A stretch of 64,000 nucleotides of DNA. It comes from Norana najaformis (lineage: Eukaryota; Annelida; Clitellata; Crassiclitellata; Hormogastridae). Both the position numbers and the translations under genes were made by a program. This document shows, piece after piece, positions 10,193 to 22,400 of the stretch (the first letter of the stretch is position 1; each line of letters opens with the position of its first letter). The stretch lies in contig OZ029923.1 of NCBI GenBank assembly GCA_964023275.1, positions 4,202,729 through 4,266,728 of the forward strand. Reading direction: 5' to 3'. Below the pieces are notes generated by a model that was not told where the DNA came from, ran no database searches, and worked only from the letters and a program-made list of their open reading frames with translations.

Positions 10193-12744
10193 AAATATGT
10201 GCACATGCCAACCTATCCAGCACTTTTTCCATCGAAAATATACACACAGTACCATACGGGAAGAAACAACATTAAAATGCATAAATTTTAATTTAATCTT
10301 TAACAAATTAGTTGTAAAATAGTTGTAATATATAAAAAAATTGTATTTCTGAAAACAAATGAAATCTGAGTTACTGCTACTAGTTTTTCAAAAGAGGTTC
10401 TGGCACCATGTAACACTGTGTACCTTCAAAAAACAGCACTGTGCCAATCTGCGACTGCACATACATATAGGAGTTACATGCACAGCTGTACAGAGGCACT
10501 ATATAAATAATATTTTATATTACATTACAATCATCTGATTACGTTTTCCTTCCAAGAGTTCATTCTCTTTACAGCAACTGATAGATTCAAACTCCGCCAC
10601 CATTGTCACGATGCCCTGACAAAAATACATCATAACTAAACATCTGTGCCCATTAACTCCGCACACTGAACGGATTCTTTAGACAGCTAAATCAGCCGAG
10701 AACAAAGCCTGAACCCAAGCAATGCCGATAAAATCGTATTTGCAAACGAATCATTTCGAAAAGCCTCCCAAAAAATGTTCAGTAACTATATCAGCAGTTT
10801 CAAAACTAACTCAGCAATCTATGAAGCAGATCCACTAAAATTACACAAAAATGCACCTCTCTTTCAGGGCGCTGTAGCAAATTATCTACAATATACATCA
10901 TTATCACAACCATTTTACACACAAGTTGTCTGCTCTCCGCAAACTATTAGTCGTTCCTACCCTTCTCAATAATTTGTCACCCTACAGGCAATGTTCCCTC
11001 TATGCCAGTTGCTCTTAGAACAGCAGTCCGCCAGTTGCTCTTAGAACAGCAGTCCGCCAGTTGGTTCCAGTCCACCAAGCGCTAGTCACCAACCCACGAA
11101 ACATCCCTCAAAAATTAATAATTTTTTAACTTGTTCACAAATATCAATATTTTTAAAAATGTATTTAATTTTGAAGAATTTTTACTAACAAATTTGCTAT
11201 TTGCATATGCTTAAAATTCCACGCTTGCCATTAGGGGTCGGTAAACAACAACACAAAGTAATTTCTAGTCCAATAGCTTAGAAAATTTTAAGAGCCTCAG
11301 CTTTAAGCTGTACAGCTCTGCACACCACAAAACAGGTAAAAACATAAATTCATCGCAAAACTTTTTCTGTGCAGCAACTTCAGAAATGTGTGCTCTGAAT
11401 TTTTTGCTATGAGGGAACACCGCCTAAGAGTCAGTCACACAAAAGACAGGTAAGCAATTTGACATAAATCTACACAACCAATATCTACGTAAAAATCGAA
11501 GACAATTTCTGATGAAAATACAAATGTCAACAATTGATATTCACATGGCAATTCAGTCCACAGAATCAGCAAACAACATAAATCAGGAGTGAAAACAACG
11601 TACATAGAGTCACACAACAACCACGGACACGCCTTACGACAACCGAGTAAAACAATCATAAAACTCATTTCGTCATGTTCATAGGAATCACATTTGGCTG
11701 GTAGCAAAATTCGACCTGAATACACTCATGCAAACGAAGCAGTGTTAAAAGAATCCCCTGGACTATTCTTTGGATTAAATTCCCATCAACAGCCGATTTT
11801 GTGCAACTGTCTTACTGATTTAAAGTTGCAGCCACAAGAAGTGTGATTTAAAGTTGCTGCACAAGAAGTATAAGAGATGAGGACTATCTATGACAAATCA
11901 CATATGTGCAGTGTAGTTACATACACAAATACAGAAAAAACTTCTAGAATTATTCCAATAGCAAATGAAATTATTACTCAAGTTTAATCCAAACTTGAAT
12001 AATCACACTCCAACAATTACAATTTTAACTACAGTATATATTAACTATAATTTATTTTTCAAAATGTCCTCCTTCAGCCTCAAAACAGGCTTCTTGCAAA
12101 AAATGCATAACTTTTGTCCACTTTGCTAATCGCCATTTAAAATAATGTCACTGCAACTCTTTTTTTTAACAGCGACCGTTTATAACTTTAAATTTAGATT
12201 CTATTACCACCACATTTAAAACAGTTTTAGCTTAATTGATATTCTTAAACAATTAGACAGTTACTTAGGTAACAACAACTGACGAGTCAATTTTTTCCTG
12301 TCCACAGGGTATATATTTATTCATATTACATATCAATACTATATATAAATATATATAGTAAAAAAATATATGAGACAATATATAATTAAACAGAGCATAG
12401 GTGAAATTTACTGTTATTGGTATACCAAACAAATTTTTTTTATCATAGCATCCGTTTTGAATTGAAGAGAGCGTCAAACTCCTTGAGGCAACAGGAGGTA
12501 TAAAAATGACCATGACGCAAAAGCCCCTGCCACTCCTGGAAGGGAACAAAATCGAAAACAAGAAAACTATTTCCGCTGTATAAAAACAAGGAGCAAAGAA
12601 ATTCTTCACGGCTAAGGACTAGTGCCACCTAGCGAGGCAAACCTCCCTCAACAAGAACAAGTGAACACTTTTGTTGTCTTCGTTAATAAATTAATAACAA
12701 TTGTGCTAACAAACGTCGTTAACTAGTTAGCATGGTTTACTGCC

Positions 12745-12965
12745 CAGACTGCCCAGTTAGCATTTAGCAGTCTGCTGATCTGCGCACATTTAGTCAGTCT
12801 TTCAACGGTCTGCTGTCCTGCCCATCCAGTCAGTCTCCCACAGACTGGTTCACTGTTTATCCGGTCACACACTTATAGTCTGGTTCACTGCCCACATTCA
12901 GTCTCCAATAGACTGTTGTCCTGTCCATTCAGTCAGTCACCCATAGTCTGATACACTGCCCAGAT
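12745..12965 (-). repeat. Imperfect CAGTCT/AGACTG repeats in RFX 3' UTR
   Basis: About five degenerate units of 40-48 bp carry CAGTCTCCCACAGACTG-like inverted repeats (clear at about 12833-12849 and 12901-12918) alternating with GTCCTGCCCATCCAGTCAG. Each unit can fold into a short hairpin. The array starts immediately after the RFX stop codon in the transcript. Confidence 0.7.
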
Positions 12966-13430
12966 TCAGTCAGTCTTGATGCGCTTGACTGTCTGCTGGC
13001 CACCAGCATTTGTTCCAGTTACTGGAGCCAGGACAGGCATTACGACGATGGTTTTGTTGGGCTGGGCAGAGGGAACCGTTGTCGTCATAAGGGCCACTCT
13101 GTGCTGTTGCTGGTGCTGCTGCTGCAGAGGTGCGGAGCTGGACACGGTACCATGGAACTGGAGGGAGCTGACAGCTGGCACAGACGCGCGAACCCTGACT
13201 GGGTCGGCGTATGGCGGAAACGTCGCCGGACTGGTTGTCACGGGAACAGACGACGTCACGAGGCTGATCGGGGCATCGGGCCGCGATGCTGCCGACGTGT
13301 TACCTGAAGATTCTACCTCCCTGACAGATGGTGGTGCATAGGTGTTGCTGTTTGCCTGGGCTGACACGAGACGTGGATGAAGGCTATCACCTGCAACTCC
13401 ACCCATAGCCAGAGTCCCCATGTCAATCAA
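12966..13430 (-). CDS. RFX last coding exon
   Basis: Starts after a TTTGCAG acceptor in phase 0 and encodes 154 residues ending in KRIKTD, stop at 12968-12966. It is Ser/Thr/Pro/Val-rich with a LQQQHQQQH tract (around residues 720-730 of the protein), typical of a disordered regulatory tail. This tail does not resemble the acidic tails of vertebrate RFX1-3 that I recall. Confidence 0.93.
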   Translation of the reverse strand: MIDMGTLAMGGVAGDSLHPRLVSAQANSNTYAPPSVREVESSGNTSAASRPDAPISLVTSSVPVTTSPATFPPYADPVRVRASVPAVSSLQFHGTVSSSAPLQQQHQQQHRVALMTTTVPSAQPNKTIVVMPVLAPVTGTNAGGQQTVKRIKTD

Positions 13431-16400
13431 CTGCAAACATTCAAATGAAATGACATTTGAAAATAACTGTTAAATATCATTACTCAATTATACACTCTGA
13501 AGTACTATATAGAGATTGCCCAGTTACCCAAGACACGCACTCCTAGGCCTCGTAGCTTTATTCCATCAGTGGTGGAAAATGCTTCAGCCTGATAATAATT
13601 TTGTTGGCTTCAGAAAGATTAGATCAGACTCTTACATGTAACACATTTTTAGCCTAACCCGGTCTCTGTTTTGCATGTGCAACAACTGCAAAGCTGAGCA
13701 CACAATACACTATTCTACTAAATAACAACAATTCTAAGTAACAATTAGAAAAAAAATTTTTTTCGTATGTATATATGTACATATTTATGTACGTATGTAC
13801 TTAAGCATGTGCGTATGCCTGTATGTATGTATGTGCGTATGTATGGTATGTATGTATGTATCTAAGCATGTGTATGTCAGTATGTGTTTATATATGTATG
13901 TATGCATGTATGAAGACACTAAATATACTGCCTTTCAACAGTAACTCTGAAAATATTTGAACCAGAGCCGGCAACCACGTCAAATAACACGCATAAGAAA
14001 ACACCAACTAAGCAAATTTTCCTAACTTCACACACAAAAAACTAATTAATCATCTGTCTGACCTGCCTGACTTCTCCCATCACCGCAATCGAGGTTTCGC
14101 CTGTGGCTGCCGCAACCTTATGCTCCACCAGGTAGAACATGTACTCGTCATACAGCAGCCGGATCAGGTGAAACGAGCCAAAGCTGGCAGCGCTGCGCAG
14201 CGTAAGGTCACGTATCACCATGGAGCTGGAAAGAAACAAATGCCTTAAGCAGAGCAAATGAGAGTCTGGTAGCTTCCACAACAGAAAATAAAATCTGTTG
14301 AAGTTTACATTACTTTGTTAGTAAATAGGGAAAAAGCAACAGAGAAGAGGACAGTGAGATGGACAGACGTGCAAACAAGGAAAAGCAAAGACACCAAAGG
14401 GAGTGACAGACAGACTGCCAAACAAACAGACCAGGACAAAGGGAGTGACAGACAGACTGCCAATAAACAAACAGATCAGGACAAAACATATGGTGACATA
14501 CTCTTTCTAAATAAAGCCACCTTGCTTAAATCCAACTGACCAGTTGGTGAAGCACATACGTATGCATGTATCTGACTGTTTGGCACACACCTTAACTGAA
14601 TTTCTTAAAGTTGCATTGCATGAATGGTCAGACACATGAATAGCCAGATACACATGAATAGCCAGATAACATATGAATAGCCACATGCATACGAATAGCC
14701 AGATGCATACGAACAGCCAGATACATATGAATAGCCAGATACATTCACTGTAGCACTCAACTTAATGTGGTCTATGAGTAACGCATTTGGTCAATTATCA
14801 TGCAACTGCAGGTTCGACTCCGTGTAACAACCCTAGGCAAGTTGTTTACACACAAGCTGGAAAGTAAACGGCAAGTCCAAACTGTTAATGCACTGGCCAA
14901 GTATCCAAGACCTTGGGATTCATCCACTGCCAACTCAAGGGCCAAGGAAAGGAAATGCAGACCCCCCCTATGTTCCTCATGGGCCATGGGAGACTTACTT
15001 TCTTCGCTCACCTTACTCGGAGCTACCAGTCATCACCCAGTGCGACCCTAAAGTTGTACGATTTTACCCAAACTTCGATCACCATCTGGATAGTAAGCAG
15101 ACAATAACTTCCCAAATTCCCTACACCGAGATTCGAACTCTTGACTTGCTGATGAAGCAACGCCACACAACAACCCAACCAGGCTGCCGTTTCAGCACCA
15201 GCCGATCGCATACCTGTAGAAGGACCACTTGAGAAGGAACTGGCGAGCGGCTTTCGGAAAGTCGGGACTTGACTCGTGTGAGCTGAGAGCCTTGTTGACA
15301 ACCTCCTCCAACCATGAGGCCCACTGTTCAAGAGACGTCTGGTGCTGGAGGGTCTTCTTGAAGTCCTGCTCCAGCTGGTGAACTATGGCGTCGTCACACT
15401 GGCAGACCCAAGACGCCTGCTCCTACACACACACACACACACACAAGCTGGTCACTTCAGGGATCAGTAAAATATCCACACTGTTGGAAGTTGTCCAGAA
15501 GTAGATTAACAACTCGTCTGGGCTTTGTAAAAATATCTATTTACAAATGCAAGGGGTTACAATCATACATAAGAGTACCTGATACGAACAAGAACAACAA
15601 TGGTTGATTCGAAGCCCAAAGTCGAAGTCTTCTCCACCAGCGAAACAAGCTAACAGAATTCCTAACAGGTTCCTCAGAACAACGAGGACCTTTACATACT
15701 TTAACTAACGGAGTCTTGGTACAACTAACATCAAAACAGAGTCACGTCTGACTCTACCTAAACTTAACTAGCCAACCTCTCAGAACTAACAAATCTTTCC
15801 CTTTTATAGGCTTAACCGGTTCACGCCCCCAAGAGATGGCTCATTCTACAACCACTCCTTACAACATACGGCTCCTAAACATAGGCCGTCTCTAACAACA
15901 TATACATAGACATGCAATACACATAAACAGAGAATTTATATACAAATAAACATGCAAAGGATGACACATTTAATATGCTATACAATGTGTGAAACACTGC
16001 AAGACTTCTAAGCTGCAATAATAATAATAACAATAATAATAACATGATTTATATAGCGCTGTATCAAGGTTGAGGTCAAAAAAGGGGCTGTACAATAGTT
16101 CAAAATCAACGACGGTCAAATGTTATTTTAAAAAGATATAATAATAATACACTTGAACGTGTCCAGAGATGGTGCATAGTCAGGAATAGAGTTCCCTGAA
16201 GTTTGGATATGATCCAAACTGAAGCATCAATTTTCTGAACACTTCTGTGGCGTTGGTACCATAATACACAGGGCATAAAAACAATTGTCACTTCAAAATG
16301 AAGCCACCGAATAACAATGAATTAGATAGATTCAGTCACGATCAAAAGTTGCAAGCAGCTTAAACGTTTCACGAAACACGAGGTTCAGGATAAGCTGAAT

Positions 16401-19400
16401 TTTATTGCAAATTGTTTCATTCACCAGAGTTTAAAATCAATGATAGTCAGAGGGTATTTTAAAAATCTAAGATTTGAGCCATGACTTGTCCAGAGATGGT
16501 GCATTCTTCACAAGGTCGCAAAGACTGTTCCCTGCAATTTGGACATGATCCAAACTGCAGTAGCAGTTTTCTGAAGACTTCATCTATGGTGCTGGTCTCA
16601 TAACACACAGGGCATAAATCGACGGTCACTTCAAAATGAAATTATAACGCATTAGGCAAAGTCATTCACAATCCAAAGCTGCAAACGACTTCAACATTTC
16701 AAGAAACGCAAGTTAATTCATTCACTGATAAAAACAAAATGTTAATAAACGCGTCAACTGGGGATGGCGGATGCCTGCAGGAGATGCGTGAAGAAGCAGA
16801 ACTGAACTTGCCTGCACATTGACAAAGTCGACTTTGTTGATGTCGGCCAGCATCTGACTGATCTGAGCGCTGTTCTGAAGGACAGCACGTGCCGCCTGCG
16901 CCAGGTGATTCAGCGAAGTGTAGCGCCGAAGAATCTGTGCAAAGGCACTGACAGCACCAACCTGTAATGTAAAGTAACAACATAATGTAAAGTAATGTGC
17001 TGCATATTATTATTATTATTATTAAACAGACAGTTATAATGCGCACAATTAGCAACAGCCTCAAAGGCGCAAGCAACGACCCTAGAAAAGTCCCACAGAG
17101 TAATATTATTATTATTATTGTTATTTCTGCATTTATTAAGCACCACTATCTAAAGTCAAAGCATTAACCAATGGTGCTAAGCAATTTAAGTGAAGGACTT
17201 CCTCAAGGTCCCGACATAGTAATCGTCTCATGGCAGAAGACCCAAACCCGTACTCTCGGCATTGCAAGCTGAGTGCTTTACCCATGCCCACAAAATGGGT
17301 CATGTGTAGCTGCTGAAGATACAAGCAAAAACTTAAAAAAATAAGTGAAGGTTTTCTGTAGAGAAGATTGTAGGTTACTACAGTCATAAGCATGTATCTG
17401 AAGATTATTATAACACCTATAAAGAACCTCTAAGCTGCAATGTTAAATGATACAGGTTCAGAATAGTCACAAAAAGCCTTCATATCCTTCAACTGCTCTC
17501 TCAAGGAGATCAAAGAAAGATTAAAAATCATCTAGAAAGCCCAACTACTCAACAGAAGTCTTAGATTACGACAAGTTTAGAATAGTATAGAGCAATAAAT
17601 GCTCTTCAAAACCCATCAAAACATCAACTTTGACACTAACTTTAATTCAAAACTTATTTAAATCCTAGCAAAACATAAGTTTAAAAAACTGCACATTCGT
17701 CTCACAATCGCAAAACAACAAGCACAACATAAACTGACTTGACTGACTGAACGACTCACTTTTGTTTTTATCATTTCGTCTGGTACTCCAGCCATCGACT
17801 TTTTCAGCCATCCTTCCAAGCTTTTTGCAAAATTACGTATGTTTTGCGTCAGTGAACCTAAAGCACAAACAAAACGAAGAGAAAACATACAAAACTAAGG
17901 TTACACAGGTAAATCCTGCTTTACAATAGGCTTAATTCCATCGGCAATATACAATTAACAACTATAAATTGTATTTTACATCACGTTATTGTTCTCGCTG
18001 CATCTGAAGAAACTTGCATTTGAGGGCATCTTTGTTGTCAGATTCAGGTCTACTGACACTGTGCACATTACAAGTGCTTCTAATAAATAAATAAATAAGT
18101 AAGTAAATGACAGTCTAAGAGCTGCATTATTCTATTCACCAATTTCAAGGCAGAGGCAATATAAGCTGTGACTGCCTGCCTCTTTTTGCTCGTTAGATGT
18201 TTAAAATGGCTGGCTGCGTGTTCTGCCCGTCTGATTATCAATCGGTTGTGCATATTTAAGTGTGTACTCACTGGGGATTGGTCGTAAGACATCAGGGATG
18301 AGGACTTGCACAAGTGACTGGTAGAAGGCATAGTCGGACCGACGCACATATTGTCTGATGGCCGGCACTTCACACAAACTCAGCAGTTTATCCTTTGGCA
18401 ATCTCTGCTCCATATCATCACTAGAACAAAACCATATGATGTAGTTCAGTCGTGCAATCTCCCACCAATGAAAAAGATCTCAATTCTCTGGCTGGCTGTT
18501 TCTATAATCCCACATCATAAGCAACAGCTGATTGAGTTACATTACACAAAACATAAAACAATGAAAAAATGGATTTCTTAGCAGATGTCAAGAAAGAATG
18601 TCTTATCTAAAGTGTGATAATTACCAGGGAAAAGGGAGTCATAAGCGATCGTGAAACTGTACAGTTATAATAAAGTAATACGTGATTAAGGGATTTATAA
18701 AGAACCATTCCAAGATATATGTTTACTCTTAACTTCACCACTGCCTTTAACGGGGTAGCGCCAGTCCCAAGCCTGGATGAAGGAGGCGGGCGACGTCAAC
18801 GGCCTTCGATGGCTTAAGATGTCGTTAAAAGCTGGATCTACTACTATATATATACTCAGAACCACTTTCAGAAACAGCAGATGAATGAACACATCTATCT
18901 TACCTTATCTTCCTAGTCTATCTTACCACGTCTCAGAGAAACTTACCAATCTGGATCTTCTTGCGTGTGTCTCCAAAACGACATCCACAAGGTTTCGATG
19001 AGAGGAAACTGGAGATTGACGACAATTTCCAGAAATGCCTAACAAAAGAATTGAACTTAACCTGATCAAGACCACTTCCAAAAAAAAAAAAGAATTAACC
19101 TTATCCTGACCACAGACCACCTCTGAGATCAGGCACAGGACAGAAACAGTCAAATCATTCCATAGTAGTCTAAAAATGCAAAACGATAACAGCCTGAGCA
19201 AAGCATCACAGAAATATCCCAACACACACATCTTGAACTATGTGCAACGGTTTCACGTAAGTCAATCGTTTGTCACATCTATAAAAATTTTAAAAAATTA
19301 GCCTCTATCGTAGCAGTCCTCAGGATCATTAATCATTTGGCTGAACTGCAAACAAAGCAACACTGGTAACAACCTGACCGATTCCACGACTCGAAAGTGA

Positions 19401-22400
19401 ACTGGTAAATTTTCCGTAGAAGACCTAAGATTAGATTAGATTAGATTACTGGTAGAACTTACTTCGCAGTGATCCCTGTAGAGCATCTCAAACATGACCA
19501 AGTGCTTTTCGGTGACACCAGGAGGCAGCTGGTCCGGAGGCAGATTGATGTGACCGAATTCCGGAATGGCTCCAGACGCATCACCAAGGAACTGCTGATG
19601 CTGCTGCTGCTGGGTCGTTGGGATGCTCGTCGGAGGCAGCTGGTTCGATGGGCTGCTGTCTGTTATGCTGCTGTTGCTCTCTTGACCGTCGGAAGGCGAC
19701 TTGAACCTGAAGTTCCATTTATAGAAAAATTCAGCGTTAAAATAAATTTTCAAAATTGCCTTTTGCCATCACCTGCTAATTAATCTATGGTCTTCTTTTC
19801 TGATTGGCGACTGGGGGTTTATTTTTGAAACTGAGGCTAAAACAGACTACATATTAGTAGTGTCTTGCCGACATGAGCTGACACTCCTCTTCCACAAATC
19901 CTATCCTGATTCTTCCTCTTCTCTTATCTCACTTTCCGCTTCTATTTCAAACACTATTCATCATAGCCGTCTGACAGTCTCCCTGCCTGACTCTTAGATC
20001 TTGACCTGGAACCGAACCCTTCCTGCCTATCGATTTTGTTTTCACTGAGCATCTATGATTAAGCTGGTTCCTATGCCTTAACTTTCAATGGGTGCCGTAG
20101 AAATCTCGACTTTACGATTACAATTCTTCCCCTTTATCTGGCTCTATTTCACCAGCAATCGAGACCATTCTAGTCAACTGTGGTCTTCTGTTATCAGGAC
20201 CACTTCTGAGTAGTTTACCTGAAGGGGTGCTATATTAATGTGCAATTACAATTACGATAATGAGATCTGATACTGTACAACTTCAGCTTTTCTGAAGTCA
20301 AAATTCTTCCTGTTATCAAGTTTCAAAGTTGCACTTTTCAGCTACAGTAAAGCGTCCTAACCAAATTCCAGAAGTATTTCATTACACTGCAAAAAATCCT
20401 GGCCTTAAAAATGAAACCGAGCAAGACAAAAGCAGAGAGTTCATCAGTTGTAGCTTGAATTGTACTACAGAATCTTTAAGTAACCTTTTGACTTGGTTCA
20501 GTGAGTGTTGCCTTGAAGCAGCCAACTGATCGTTCGTCAGTTGGTTCAGTGGTGACATTGACTTGATTCTTATTCCATAGTAGTGATACTGAGAATTTCC
20601 CCTGTCACAAAAAGAACGTTGTAAAGTCAGTGTTTATGATTACTAGAAACTTGACTGATAGTTAAGCCAACTCTTGTTGTGCTTTGCACCAGGGCAGAGA
20701 TGAGCTCCAGTGCATTACTGGTAGCTTTGGAACTCACTGCCTAGTTCAACACATTCTATCAGTTCTTAAATGTCATTCAGGTCTAAACTGAACTAGTCTT
20801 ACAGCTTGCTTATCCACTGTAGCCCAACTTCTGGGATTCTTAGTTCCATGGATTTCAATTGATTGAAGCGACCATCGCCTGATGCCTTGGGCATTATGAT
20901 AACGGCGCTATAGAAGTATTTAGATAATTAGACTGGACATACAGAACTCTTTAGATTAAATTAGATTAGACACGTACAGAAGTCTTTTGATGAGATTAGA
21001 TTAGACGTACCTTGTGCCAAGCCTTCGCGTCCGTAGACCGAGGAACACAGATCTGATGAGCTTGCCAAAGGACGCTGGGTTCATCGGATCCAGCTTCTGC
21101 TCCTGGCAATGTCGCAGGTAGTGATTGTAGAGCGTGCTACGTGGCAGACTCACCCCTTCGGCCGTCTCGTAATTGTCGATCAGCCATTGGACCTGAACGC
21201 CAAAAAGAAAACACACTCGAAGTAAGACTAAAAGCAACAATTGTCCACAAACAATCAACGATTGTTCACAACAATCAAGGACTGTCACCTTGTTGGATAA
21301 CTCTTATCGTGCTTGCCTGGTGGCTGAAAGGTCCTTCAAACCCAGAACGGCATCACAAAGGACCATTATTCATAAACGAGTGATAAGTTTTATCTAAGCT
21401 TACTTCACGCATGTATCTAATTATATGACGAGACGTATCTGTGTTTATTTATGTAGCTGCTTTTGAGAAGCTGTTCACAGCTATGCAAACATGGCTGAGA
21501 GAGAAGGTCAAGTGAAGATAAGATGAAATGCTTCTGAGCTGAATCAGGAAAACAGTATTTGTGCACTTTGGAAGACTCTTCTAGGGTGGTCCAACGTACA
21601 AGAATGCATAAAGTGCTGAAACTGAAATGGAAAAGCAAGGGACCAGCCGAGTCCCAAGACACAGAGGCAGATGGCCATACAGAAACATTATTATTAATAA
21701 CAGAAATTATTCATTATTACTGTTACAACTACTCAAGCCAGCAGCACCACATATGTATGTATCCGACATCTGCATACAGCCTCCTAAGGTTTTTTACAAT
21801 GTGCTGTGAAGAATCTACTTAAAAAGAATCCATGTTTAGCACTACATCTTCAAGGATAAACCACACCGAAGCTAAGAAATTCAAATCCGAATTTTTCGTT
21901 TTCTCTAAGTTTACAACTAGATTACGATGACTGCAAACGAGTAGTAAATGGCAACAATCCTTCGACAGATGTATCAACTAGACGTAGGGACATGCCCTTA
22001 AGTTGTGTAAAGCTACTACGGTAAACAGCGACGCTAGGGATATGACAGACACCATATGCGAGTGATTTCAGCAGGGTAGCAACACGGAATACCGGGTGAC
22101 AGAAGCGAGACACATGCAGGATTTAACGCAACTGCACATCTTGAGCAAAAATTAAACTGTGTGTACACGAACTGGTGACAGGAGCGTGAAATATCGTCAT
22201 GCTTGATAACGAGAAACTGACCGACAACACCTAAAGATTGTCACAACTTACTTCGTGCGGCCAACATTTCATGTCGAAATGTTGCGCCCTCTGCGAGTTA
22301 ATTTCCTGACAGCAAAACAATTGGCCGATAAACAGACAGCGAAACATGTGGCCACAATTTCACGTCTACAACTGGATGAATTTACGTAAACCCGTTTTAC

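Larger units (their letters stand above)
9766..12965 (-). other. RFX 3' UTR and downstream flank
   Basis: No coding exon was found in this AT-rich stretch. It follows the RFX stop codon on the minus strand and is unusually poor in LINE and SINE copies, as expected of a long 3' UTR. It contains a 29-bp tandem duplication at about 10997-11055 (GCCAGTTGCTCTTAGAACAG) and several minus-strand AATAAA motifs. The most convincing end is near 10187. Confidence 0.5.

Noticed and set aside
15023-15331. Open frames overlapping RFX exon 13 in other frames
   Set aside because: Only the 15422-15214 frame matches RFX and joins neighbours in phase.
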